Position numbers and translations under genes: made by a program
Part shown: one piece after another, positions 1 to 5,789 of the stretch
Layout of the letters: each line of letters begins with the position of its first letter
Position numbering within the stretch: the first letter of the stretch is position 1
Assembly (NCBI GenBank): GCA_029259875.1
Contig: JAJDEK010000041.1
Coordinates: forward strand, 1-5,789
Origin: Planctomycetaceae bacterium
Lineage (GTDB): Bacteria; Planctomycetota; Planctomycetia; Planctomycetales; Planctomycetaceae
Reading direction: 5' to 3'
DNA: 5,789 nucleotides
Notes under the pieces: generated by a model
What the model saw: only the letters and a program-made list of their open reading frames with translations
The model's database searches: none
What the model was told of the DNA's origin: nothing

Positions 1-494
1 TCCCAGCCGAGACGCATTTTGACAGTCACAGGAATCTTTACTGCTTCAACAACAGACTTCACCAACGACACCGTGTTATCAGGACGACACATCATGCTGG
101 CGCCAGCTCCTCCTTTGACAATTCGATTGACGGGACACCCCATATTGATATCAATCGAATCAACGCCTCGATCTTCTAATAACTGAGCGGCGTCGCGCAT
201 CTGTATTGGTTCATTACCAAAGATTTGGACTGCAAAAGGAGTATCTTCAGGGCAGGTTTGAATGAGCTGAAGCGTCTTTTCACTTCCTTCCAGTAACCCT
301 CGGGCATTTACCAAATCGGTCGTCGCTAAACCGACACCTCCCAATTCTCTAACAATCCGCCGGAAGGGTAAATTCGTATACCCTGCCAAAGGAGACAGCA
401 AATAGCGAGATTCCAATTGCAGCGAACCATAGCTGATGGGAGATCGCGAATCTGGTTGGGATGGAAAAGAAGGCTTCATGGGAACTTTAAACAT
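1..494 (-). CDS. dus: tRNA-dihydrouridine synthase, DusB/NifR3-like (partial, C-terminus missing)
   Basis: This is the first 164 residues of a flavin-dependent tRNA-dihydrouridine synthase, which reduces specific uridines in tRNA to dihydrouridine using FMN and NAD(P)H in the cytoplasm. The family usually has about 320-380 residues, so roughly half is seen; the rest lies beyond base 1. Visible signatures are the FMN-binding start of the TIM barrel (LLSPLAGYTNLPFRR, about residues 32-46), the strand AVQIFGNEP (88-96), and the signature DINMGCPVNRIVKGGAGAS (115-133). The latter holds the presumed catalytic Cys120 and the conserved Lys127. The segment VTVKMRLGW then follows. Start: ATG at 494 gives MFKVPMKPSF; an in-frame ATG at 479 would remove five residues and is equally plausible. 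Neither has a clear Shine-Dalgarno. The gene diverges from the lipoprotein gene at 721. The motif order favours the DusB/NifR3 branch, but the exact subfamily is not settled from half a protein. Confidence 0.93.
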   Translation of the reverse strand, partial: MFKVPMKPSFPSQPDSRSPISYGSLQLESRYLLSPLAGYTNLPFRRIVRELGGVGLATTDLVNARGLLEGSEKTLQLIQTCPEDTPFAVQIFGNEPIQMRDAAQLLEDRGVDSIDINMGCPVNRIVKGGAGASMMCRPDNTVSLVKSVVEAVKIPVTVKMRLGW

Positions 495-528
495 AAAAAA
501 CGTAATTTCGGCTTCCTGTTGTATCTTA

Positions 529-548
529 TCAGGCAATTCCTAGCCTGA
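529..548. repeat. Short inverted repeat upstream of dus
   Basis: TCAGGC (529-534) and GCCTGA (543-548) are perfect reverse complements separated by 8 bases. The dyad lies 35 bases upstream of the ATG at 494, so it would fall in the dus leader if the candidate promoter at 590-617 is used. It could be a small leader hairpin or a protein-binding dyad. A 6-bp stem is short enough to occur by chance. Confidence 0.3.
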
Positions 549-589
549 ATATGGTGACGTTTATCGAATCAGCGAGAAGCGTATTGCTA

Positions 590-617
590 AATATACTCGA
601 TTTACCCCAAAAGTAAA
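590..617 (-). promoter_or_regulatory. Candidate sigma-70-like promoter for dus
   Basis: Read on the minus strand, TTTACT (612-617, 4 of 6 matches to TTGACA) is followed after 16 bases by TATATT (590-595, 5 of 6 matches to TATAAT). Transcription would start near 583, giving a leader of about 90 bases before the dus ATG at 494. The match is moderate, the region is AT-rich, and planctomycete promoters are poorly defined, so this is only a candidate. Confidence 0.25.
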
Positions 618-720
618 AATAGGCGATCTACCTAAAGATTTCTCATTGAAGTTTCTCTACCGATTATGCCGATAAGGACGATATCGATTCTTTCTGGCTT
701 TATCCTATGGGAACCTTCCG

Positions 721-1923
721 GTGCTGACTCGCATTTTTACATTGTTAATTTGTTTATCCAGCCTGACGGGGTGTGTCATCATGCAGACCTCTGTCACCAA
801 CCCCAATCCTAAGCTAAAAACAGTCGCTATCGTACCATTCTTTAATCTAAGCCAGGAACCAGACGTTGATGGACGACGTTTTGCACTCGCTTACTATTCC
901 GAATTGCAAAAAGTCCCCGGATTTCAAGTTTTACCATTGGGCGTTGCCGAGGTAGCGATGGTGGAACATCAACTACAGATGAATAATCCCGAGGATGTTC
1001 TAAAACTAGCTCAAGTCCTTAATGTTGACGCAGTTGTGATTGGTGCAGTCACCGATTATTCACCTTACTATCCACCACGAATTGGGATGCAGGTTTCATG
1101 GTATTCACCTCATGCTCAGGAATTTATACCTGGATTTCCATTACTGGTTGAAGAGCGCCACGCCAAAAAAACGACTTTAAATGAACTATTTTATTTAGAT
1201 CGACTTATGGCTAAGGAAACCAAAAAAGCTAAACATGAAATGAAGCGAGCAGAGAGACAAGCCTCTCATATGGAACGTAAAGCAATCAAGCAAGATAAAA
1301 AATTACAACTAAAAATGCAGGAACCACCTTGCCCCGATGGCTGCCCACCAGAAAAGAACCTGGCTCCCCCAGCATTAGAAACCGTTTTTCGAGGACAATC
1401 TTCGGAAAACAATGGTCCATGGCCTTACAACAATTCAAATACAAGAGTGATTCAGGCTTACGCACAAGCCAATCAGGGAGCTCAAACAGCAAATACAGTG
1501 ATCCAAGCTCCCATGTCCCTGCCTCCTCAATCTTTGGCTAAATCGACACAGAGACCGGCCATTGCCCCCAAACCACCAATCCCCCCACGTGTTAAGGTGC
1601 CCCCAAAAGATTCTTCGGATCTGAACCAACTAGAAGAATACTGTCCGCCAGAGGAGTCCACAGAAGAAGCCGGTTTCGATCCACGCCAACCTTTTATGTC
1701 TTATACAAGGCTCTTTGATGGATCTGACGCAGCCTTAGTCGCTCATTTACGAGATTACCTCGAAGTAAGCGGAGACCGCCGTAGTGGTGGTTGGGAAGCT
1801 TATTTACATCGAAGTGAGGACTTTATTCGGTTTACATCACATTTAATGATTTTAGAGATGTTAACGCTCCATGGTGGTCAAGCTAAGCATCAGATCATCT
1901 TCAAAGTAAGAAAATACCGATAA
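721..1923 (+). CDS. Predicted lipoprotein with CsgG/TolB-like N-terminal domain
   Basis: This 400-residue protein is probably anchored in an envelope membrane. Residues 1-18 form a lipoprotein signal peptide: short n-region with Arg4, hydrophobic core, and lipobox L-T-G-C with Cys18 as the lipidation site. The residue after Cys is Val, so there is no Asp retention signal. Residues about 32-130 resemble the CsgG/TolB-N type fold, with a first strand KTVAIVPFFNLS, a helix FALAYYSELQK, and later LAQVLNVDAVVIGAVTDY. Residues about 145-200 are rich in Lys, Glu and Arg and probably helical or coiled coil. Residues about 201-320 are Pro/Gln/Asn-rich and contain a CPDGC motif (Cys204, Cys208) and a lone Cys308. 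A compact C-terminal segment (about 325-400) with FDGSD, GGWEAYL and FIRF looks conserved-domain-like. Start: GTG at 721 is the only start that gives a proper signal peptide; an in-frame stop lies at 673-675. No Shine-Dalgarno is visible. The function is unknown; a role in envelope assembly or secretion is a guess from the fold. Confidence 0.85.
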   Translation: MLTRIFTLLICLSSLTGCVIMQTSVTNPNPKLKTVAIVPFFNLSQEPDVDGRRFALAYYSELQKVPGFQVLPLGVAEVAMVEHQLQMNNPEDVLKLAQVLNVDAVVIGAVTDYSPYYPPRIGMQVSWYSPHAQEFIPGFPLLVEERHAKKTTLNELFYLDRLMAKETKKAKHEMKRAERQASHMERKAIKQDKKLQLKMQEPPCPDGCPPEKNLAPPALETVFRGQSSENNGPWPYNNSNTRVIQAYAQANQGAQTANTVIQAPMSLPPQSLAKSTQRPAIAPKPPIPPRVKVPPKDSSDLNQLEEYCPPEESTEEAGFDPRQPFMSYTRLFDGSDAALVAHLRDYLEVSGDRRSGGWEAYLHRSEDFIRFTSHLMILEMLTLHGGQAKHQIIFKVRKYR

Positions 1924-1964
1924 TCTCACCGCTCGATAGCCGATATTAACTATTGCGGTTAAAT

Positions 1965-2003
1965 GAGCACTCCCACTCAATCCAGTCTCTGACTCTAGTG
2001 CTC
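1965..2003 (+). repeat. Nested inverted repeat upstream of the 76-residue ORF
   Basis: GAGCACT (1965-1971) and AGTGCTC (1997-2003) are perfect 7-bp reverse complements. Inside them AGTC (1984-1987) and GACT (1991-1994) form a second small stem around TCT. In RNA this could fold as an outer stem with an inner hairpin, ending 12 bases before the AAGGA ribosome binding site. It might be a leader structure that affects translation of the small gene, or a DNA operator. There is no T-run after it, which argues against a terminator. Confidence 0.35.
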
Positions 2004-2015
2004 TGATGAAAAACA

Positions 2016-2020
2016 AAGGA
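2016..2020 (+). promoter_or_regulatory. Shine-Dalgarno site deciding the GTG start at 2029
   Basis: AAGGA lies 8 bases before the GTG at 2029, an ideal distance. It supports GTG over the in-frame ATG at 2041, which would sit 20 bases away. It is the clearest ribosome binding site in the window; the other starts have none I can recognise. Confidence 0.65.
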
Positions 2021-2028
2021 CTGCTATC

Positions 2029-2259
2029 GTGAAACAACAAATGAATGTCGTCGCATTAGTTAAAGATTCAGAACGGTACGTGTTTTTATATGACGATGCC
2101 AGTTCTTCTCAGATGTTACAAACACTGGGGCAATATGCAGCTGACAAGGAATTAAGTTTTACTTGGTACGATGCTGCTGTCATGAGTCAAAAAGTAAGAA
2201 AATTAAGACGGGAAGCAGAGTTGGAAGAACAATCAGGGCGGTTACGGAAAACAGCCTGA
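2029..2259 (+). CDS. Small hypothetical protein, probably planctomycete-conserved (76 aa)
   Basis: I cannot assign a function. The 76-residue product has no signal peptide, membrane segment or Cys. It begins with a likely alpha/beta segment: strand MNVVALVKD, strand RYVFLYDD, helix SSQMLQTLGQYAAD, and strand LSFTWYDAAVMSQKV. It ends in a strongly charged helix (about residues 55-74; KLRREAELEEQSGRLRK). The hydrophobic pattern and the good ribosome binding site argue for a real gene. From memory, similar short proteins with a YVFLYD...FTWYDAA pattern occur in planctomycetes, but I cannot verify that here. It lies 105 bases after the lipoprotein gene and 82 bases before xerC on the same strand, so co-transcription is possible but not shown. 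It is probably a soluble cytoplasmic protein. Confidence 0.8.
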   Translation: MKQQMNVVALVKDSERYVFLYDDASSSQMLQTLGQYAADKELSFTWYDAAVMSQKVRKLRREAELEEQSGRLRKTA

Positions 2260-2341
2260 GTTGTGATTACTGCATTCTCTCGCAAAAAAGCATGTTCCCC
2301 CAAACGAAGTTCATCAACTAAGAACTGATACCTTAAGTTTT

Positions 2342-3280
2342 ATGATCTCTTCGCAATCAATCAAGTCAATTGAACTGCATGACGCGATTGATAGCTTCCT
2401 GCGATACCTACAAATTGAACGCAACGCATCTGACTTGACCCTTAAATCATATGCGGAAGATCTGGACAGTCTTGTCGAATATCTGACTGACTACGAAGGG
2501 GAGCTACTACCGCCAGATCGCATTGGAATCAGTGAACTTCGTCGCTTCGTCGCTTATTTGCACGAATGTCAATATGAGCGAACCACAATAGCCAGACGCT
2601 TAGCGTGCCTCAGAAGTTTTTTCCGCTATTGTTGTCGAGAAGGTTACACAAAAACCAATCCTGCTAAACCATTGCGAACGCCACGTACCGGAAGAAAATT
2701 GCCCCATTTCTTAACAACGGACCAAGTTGCTTCACTGCTGGAAGCGCCTCCCGCTAATAACAAAATGGGACTCAGAGATCGAGCCATTTTTGAAACACTC
2801 TATTCTGCGGGCTTGCGTGTTTCCGAATTGGTGAGTCTGAATATCAGTGATTGGGATCAGGATTCGAATATTATTCGTGTCTTGGGAAAAGGGCGAAAAG
2901 AGCGCATTGCTCCGATTGGCAGCTATGCTGACAAAGCATTAAAACGTTGGCTAGAAGAGAGAGAAGCAAAACCAAAAGCGCATCCAGACTCTGACGCAAT
3001 TTTTCTTAATCGACTTAAAACCCGCATTACAACACGTAGTGTGGGACGCATGCTGGAAAAATATTTACTCCAAACAGGACTGGATAAAAAAACGAGCCCG
3101 CATACATTGCGGCACAGTTTCGCTACACATCTCCTAGATGGTGGTGCAGATCTACGTAGCGTACAAGAGCTGCTAGGACACAAAAGTTTAACCACCACAC
3201 AAATTTATACACATGTGAGCACAAAACGTTTACGCGAAACTTACGAAAAAGCTCACCCTCACGCACAACGTTCAAAATAG
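2342..3280 (+). CDS. xerC: Tyrosine recombinase XerC/XerD
   Basis: This 312-residue site-specific recombinase probably acts at the chromosomal dif site to resolve chromosome dimers before cell division. The N-terminal SAM-like core-binding domain covers about residues 13-103 ([19 protein letters not shown] through SFFRYC). The linker [17 protein letters not shown] leads into the catalytic domain (about 118-303). The full catalytic set is visible: Arg159 in SAGLRVSEL, Lys183 in GKGRKER, His254 and Arg257 in [11 protein letters not shown], His280 in LLGHKSL, and the nucleophile Tyr289 in TTTQIYTHV. Length is close to the usual 295-305 residues. The protein ends with the typical YEKAHPHA tail. 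ATG at 2342 is placed correctly before the N-terminal domain; no Shine-Dalgarno is evident. XerC and XerD are hard to separate from sequence alone. The plain housekeeping architecture, with no phage or integron genes nearby, favours Xer over an integrase of a mobile element. Confidence 0.95.
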   Translation: MISSQSIKSIELHDAIDSFLRYLQIERNASDLTLKSYAEDLDSLVEYLTDYEGELLPPDRIGISELRRFVAYLHECQYERTTIARRLACLRSFFRYCCREGYTKTNPAKPLRTPRTGRKLPHFLTTDQVASLLEAPPANNKMGLRDRAIFETLYSAGLRVSELVSLNISDWDQDSNIIRVLGKGRKERIAPIGSYADKALKRWLEEREAKPKAHPDSDAIFLNRLKTRITTRSVGRMLEKYLLQTGLDKKTSPHTLRHSFATHLLDGGADLRSVQELLGHKSLTTTQIYTHVSTKRLRETYEKAHPHAQRSK

Positions 3281-3324
3281 AAACTCTCCTCACACTTGTT
3301 GAATTGGTGTTTTGTTTCAAACAT

Positions 3325-3345
3325 ATTTCTGTAAGTGACAGAAAT
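3325..3345. terminator. Candidate bidirectional hairpin between convergent genes
   Basis: ATTTCTGT (3325-3332), loop AAGTG, and ACAGAAAT (3338-3345) form a perfect 8-bp stem with a 5-base loop in the 77-base gap between xerC (plus) and the Gfo/Idh/MocA-fold gene (minus). The location is right for a shared terminator. The stem has only two G-C pairs and lacks a following T-run on either strand, so it is at best a weak or factor-assisted terminator. Confidence 0.4.
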
Positions 3346-3357
3346 CCATCGGATACT

Positions 3358-4356
3358 TTAGTCTTGCCCTCTGCCTGTCACAAACTCGACAGGCATTCCA
3401 ATCTTCAAACTTTCGCGTGATAGCTTTACAAGTTGAATTGCCTGACAGACGTCGCTGATATTGGCGACTGGAATGATACCACCAACAGCGCGGCGGCAAA
3501 AATGGTCCAACATCACTTCCAATTCTCGCCGATCACTTTTCAGTGACTCTGTGATCGAGGACGATTCATCTTCCCAATGAAGTTCGTCAGGAGAACGAAA
3601 CTCAGCCATCCCATTTCGGCATTTAATCTGATGCTTGGGGAAGAAGGATTCTGTTTCTCTCTGTTCACTTTTTATTTTAATCAATGCGAAACGTTCGGAA
3701 GTTGTTACAGGATCCGGCAAAAATTCGACTTTGATTTGTCGATAATCTTCTGACAAATCGCTCGAATCAGAATGAAAAGTGGTCTGAACTCGCACTGGTT
3801 TCGTACGCATGACATAACAACACCAGTCAAATAATCCGACCAGAAAATCGGCTTCATTCTTCTGCCCGGGCACTTCGACATCTTGGTCTGCTGCAGGGCA
3901 ACAGGTCTCGATTTGAATTGAATTCGGATTCCCTAAGCGAGTCACCGCTAATTCAAAAAAACGACTTGTTGCTTGTGAATATCGCCGACTGAACTCAGGC
4001 ATCAAGGTCACTAACTGCTCTGTCGCTCTGGAATGAATCGATTCCAATATTTCAAGTTCTTCACCTAAGCTGCCAGCAATATATACGGGCCGATCTTGCT
4101 GACTAAGTATTTTCAGTGGATAATGGTCCATCCAATCTGAATGTAACAAGAGAAACGCATCCAGTGTGTAACGTGAGACCAGAGAACTAATTCCTGAAAC
4201 AACAGCTGCATTCCAATGTTCAGCAGCCTGTTCTGCACGACTACGAACTGGGTCATACACTGCTTTGATCTGGATTCTCTGATCCATCATACGCAGCACA
4301 GGTTCATAGCGCTGTTCCCAGTATGGACCAAGTCCTATTATACCAATTCTGACCAT
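3358..4356 (-). CDS. Gfo/Idh/MocA-fold protein, probably non-canonical or non-catalytic
   Basis: The 332-residue product has a Rossmann-type N-terminus, IGIIGLGPYWEQRY (residues 4-17, G8-L-G10), an acidic residue ending the second strand (Asp35 in KAVYDP), and the helix-strand order of NAD(P)-dependent Gfo/Idh/MocA oxidoreductases. PEFSRRYSQATSRFFEL (120-136) matches the family segment after the nucleotide domain. The usual EKP motif, whose Lys helps catalysis, is replaced by A94-G95-S96. In the D-x-G-x-H-x-x-D motif the two Asp are kept (Asp170, Asp177) but the catalytic His position is Gly174. Substrate and even catalysis are therefore uncertain. Start: ATG at 4356 directly precedes the first strand. 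An in-frame ATG at 4419 adds 21 residues unlike the family and is less likely. The gene converges on xerC and lies 168 bases downstream of the antiporter gene on the same strand. Confidence is high for the fold and low for any reaction. Confidence 0.8.
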   Translation of the reverse strand: MVRIGIIGLGPYWEQRYEPVLRMMDQRIQIKAVYDPVRSRAEQAAEHWNAAVVSGISSLVSRYTLDAFLLLHSDWMDHYPLKILSQQDRPVYIAGSLGEELEILESIHSRATEQLVTLMPEFSRRYSQATSRFFELAVTRLGNPNSIQIETCCPAADQDVEVPGQKNEADFLVGLFDWCCYVMRTKPVRVQTTFHSDSSDLSEDYRQIKVEFLPDPVTTSERFALIKIKSEQRETESFFPKHQIKCRNGMAEFRSPDELHWEDESSSITESLKSDRRELEVMLDHFCRRAVGGIIPVANISDVCQAIQLVKLSRESLKIGMPVEFVTGRGQD

Positions 4357-4501
4357 ATTGGGAGCATTTTTGAATTCGGGAACAATACAAAAGAAAGTGA
4401 CATTCAGTGAGAAAAACAACCTAAACCTGACGACTAAGTCACTGGTCCCAATGAAACGATTCGACTTGAGCTATGATATTCTTAAATTGGTCATTGAATC
4501 A

Positions 4502-4526
4502 AGCCTTTACTTTGAATAGAAAGGCT
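4502..4526. repeat. Inverted repeat at the antiporter stop codon
   Basis: AGCCTTT (4502-4508) and AAAGGCT (4520-4526) are perfect 7-bp reverse complements around an 11-base loop. The right arm overlaps the antiporter stop codon (4525-4527). In the minus-strand transcript this hairpin could end the antiporter message or protect its 3' end. No T-run follows, so a standard intrinsic terminator is not supported. Confidence 0.3.
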
Positions 4527-5622
4527 AGCGGCCAAACCAGAACGTAGCAACGAGTAAATATCCCACATATATGGTCAACAAAATCAACCCACTTAGAGGA
4601 GAGATTTGCTTTCGTCTCCAAGAGAGCCCCAACATTGCCAGAATTAATAAAATTACGACGGGCCCGTCTAGCAAGACGGTCTGCTTTGGGATTGGTAAAG
4701 GTCGAATCAACGCACATGTGGCTATGACCATCGTGATATTCAATACGTTGGCCCCAATGATATTTCCAGTACCTAATGCGCCATGGCCTTTAACAATAGA
4801 AAGGACCGAGATCGTATATTCTGGCAGAGAAGTCCCCACAGCAAGGATTGTCAATCCAATCAGCAGCTCAGAGACTTCGAAATAGCGCGCCACTTGTACT
4901 GCATTGGTTACCAGCAATTTGCTCCCCAAAATGACCAGACAAGCACCGCAAAAAAATGCGAAAGCTAATTTGAAATAATAAGTTTTAACGTTTTCGACAT
5001 GCGGTGGATTTTCCTGCTCTTCACCAAAGTCATGTCTTGATCTCAAAGCCACTCTCAAAGTAAACAGTATGTAAGCTGCCAGGATACAGAGTAAAATTCC
5101 TGCTTGCCAACGCGCTATCGCAAATTCAGCTGGTGCTCCGTTTTGAGTGACGGCATCTCCTGTTGAAAAGAGGCTAAACAGCCAGACAGTCACTCCTGAG
5201 AACAGCATGAAGGATCCCGGCCCAACAATCGTAAACCGAGAAACGGGAATACTACTCTCAGTATTTCGCTTCCGAGCCAGATATCCATTCAGAAGTGCAC
5301 ATGAACCAATAATCAAACCGATATTACATAAACAAGACCCCAAAGCATTCCCGACCGCCAGATCTCCTTTTCCGGATAGAGTGCTAGTGACAGAAACCAT
5401 TAACTCGGGAAACGTAGTTGACATACTGACAATGGTCGCACCAATAATGACTGGAGGTACGCGAGTCAATCTGGCGATCTCAACAGAACTATCTGTAAAG
5501 AGGTCTCCTCCTTTAGTGATGCTGAGCATGCCCAGCGCAATAAACAACAGGCTGATCAGAATTGAATTTGGAGCATCTAATCCGCTTATTAATCTTAATA
5601 ATTCAACTGGCTCAACAGCCAT
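4525..5622 (-). CDS. Sodium/calcium exchanger family (CaCA) antiporter, YrbG-like
   Basis: This 365-residue inner-membrane protein probably exchanges Ca2+ or another cation for Na+ or H+. It has about ten hydrophobic helices in two halves separated by a hydrophilic loop rich in Glu, Asp and His (about residues 193-215). Each half carries the alpha-repeat that lines the ion path. Repeat 1 is GATIVSMSTTFPE (61-73, Glu73) followed by GNALGSCLCN (91-100). Repeat 2 is GLTILAVGTSLPE (256-268, Glu268) followed by GNIIGANVLN (286-295). Both acidic residues and both GN...N motifs are kept. Repeat 1 has Ser68 where the family usually has Gly (GTSxPE). Start: ATG at 5622 gives a short N-terminus before the first helix (about 20-37). 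An in-frame TTG at 5661 would add 13 residues; neither has a clear Shine-Dalgarno. The bacterial family is usually 310-370 residues, so this copy is complete. Ion specificity cannot be read from the sequence. Confidence 0.92.
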   Translation of the reverse strand: MAVEPVELLRLISGLDAPNSILISLLFIALGMLSITKGGDLFTDSSVEIARLTRVPPVIIGATIVSMSTTFPELMVSVTSTLSGKGDLAVGNALGSCLCNIGLIIGSCALLNGYLARKRNTESSIPVSRFTIVGPGSFMLFSGVTVWLFSLFSTGDAVTQNGAPAEFAIARWQAGILLCILAAYILFTLRVALRSRHDFGEEQENPPHVENVKTYYFKLAFAFFCGACLVILGSKLLVTNAVQVARYFEVSELLIGLTILAVGTSLPEYTISVLSIVKGHGALGTGNIIGANVLNITMVIATCALIRPLPIPKQTVLLDGPVVILLILAMLGLSWRRKQISPLSGLILLTIYVGYLLVATFWFGR

Positions 5623-5789
5623 TAACAATAATTGCAAGCTCCTGCTCCCATTTAGATTCAAAGTTGTCGTTTCTTATGTGTCTGCAAAATATTAAAAAGT
5701 AAGTAAATAATATGATAGGGATGGCAGCAAACATTATTTTGAGAGTATTCTTTTGGTAAATAAAATGTAAAATATTAGACAAGAATTCA
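5623..5789. other. AT-rich region upstream of the antiporter gene
   Basis: This 167-base segment runs from the antiporter ATG to the right edge of the window and becomes very AT-rich after about 5685. It should contain the antiporter promoter and leader. The 9-base word AAAATATTA occurs at 5686-5694 and 5769-5777, which is unremarkable in such composition. Several -10-like words are present on the minus strand (for example TATTAT), but none pairs with a good -35 at proper spacing. No gene is supported. Confidence 0.5.

Larger units (their letters stand above)
495..720. other. Divergent intergenic spacer
   Basis: This spacer separates the leftward dus gene from the rightward lipoprotein gene and must carry the promoter or promoters for both. 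I see no RNA gene and no convincing coding frame in it. It contains a 6-bp inverted repeat near the dus start, a modest minus-strand promoter-like pair, and the palindrome CGATATCG at 679-686 about 35 bases before the lipoprotein start. No strong plus-strand promoter was recognisable by eye. Confidence 0.7.
1924..2028. other. Intergenic leader between lipoprotein and small ORF
   Basis: This 105-base gap holds a two-level dyad (1965-2003) and a ribosome binding site for the next gene. No U-rich tail follows the dyad, so it does not look like a standard intrinsic terminator of the lipoprotein gene. No clear promoter was seen. Confidence 0.6.

Noticed and set aside
1286..1629. Several short open frames on both strands inside the lipoprotein gene
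   Set aside because: They overlap the low-complexity insertion of the lipoprotein, have no start signals, and are explained by the real frame.
2923..3198. Minus-strand open frame of 91 codons inside xerC
   Set aside because: It is antisense to the catalytic domain of the recombinase. The Arg/Ser-rich product is typical of a reverse-strand shadow.
2342..3280. Tyrosine recombinase as part of an integron, phage or genomic island
   Set aside because: No attachment-site repeats, tRNA gene, excisionase, cassette or phage genes are nearby, and the protein has the length and motifs of a housekeeping Xer recombinase.
4357..4419. N-terminal extension of the Gfo-fold protein from an ATG at 4419
   Set aside because: The extra 21 residues precede the first Rossmann strand and do not resemble the family or a twin-arginine signal peptide. 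The ATG at 4356 places the strand at the usual position.
4432..4496. Short palindromes (GACT-A-AGTC at 4432-4440; CAATGA at 4449-4454 with TCATTG at 4491-4496) upstream of the Gfo-fold gene
   Set aside because: The arms are 4-6 bp and either nearly loopless or far apart; this is within chance expectation for an AT-rich spacer.
4571..4885. Plus-strand open frame of 104 codons opposite the antiporter C-terminal half
   Set aside because: It is a shadow of the conserved second alpha-repeat on the other strand, with no motif or ribosome binding site of its own.
5147..5695. Plus-strand open frame of 182 codons opposite the antiporter gene
   Set aside because: It is antisense to a clearly recognisable CaCA antiporter with both alpha-repeats. 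Its product has no recognisable motif, and its length is explained by the composition of the opposite frame.
5711..5758. Plus-strand open frame of 15 codons in the AT-rich right end
   Set aside because: It is very short, has no ribosome binding site and no sign of conservation that can be judged here; such frames are expected by chance.

Overview
The window looks like an ordinary stretch of bacterial chromosome with moderate to low GC. The best guess for the source is a planctomycete (Planctomycetota, perhaps Gimesia-like). That rests on the 76-residue protein at 2029-2259, which resembles a small planctomycete protein of unknown function, on a large lipoprotein of planctomycete style, on mostly weak or absent Shine-Dalgarno sites, and on GTG starts. 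It is inference from remembered family patterns, not a database result.

Layout. Bases 1-494 (minus strand) hold the N-terminal part of a DusB-type tRNA-dihydrouridine synthase that runs off the left edge. A 226-base divergent spacer separates it from three plus-strand genes: a lipoprotein with a CsgG/TolB-like N-terminal domain and a long low-complexity insertion (721-1923), the 76-residue hypothetical protein (2029-2259), and a XerC/XerD-type tyrosine recombinase with a complete catalytic set (2342-3280). Two minus-strand genes converge on xerC: a Gfo/Idh/MocA-fold protein whose usual catalytic Lys and His positions are both replaced (3358-4356), and a CaCA-family sodium/calcium antiporter (4525-5622). 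The right end (5623-5789) is AT-rich leader or spacer.

The genes do not form an obvious pathway. They cover tRNA modification, envelope, chromosome-dimer resolution, a possible enzyme relative and ion transport. The three plus-strand genes may be co-transcribed, but the gaps of 105 and 82 bases leave room for separate promoters.

I found no CRISPR array, insertion sequence, tRNA, rRNA or phage signature, and no strong case for a new multi-gene system. The items most worth a second look are the probably non-catalytic Gfo/Idh/MocA relative, the split-domain lipoprotein, and the small hypothetical protein with an unusually good ribosome binding site and a dyad-rich leader.
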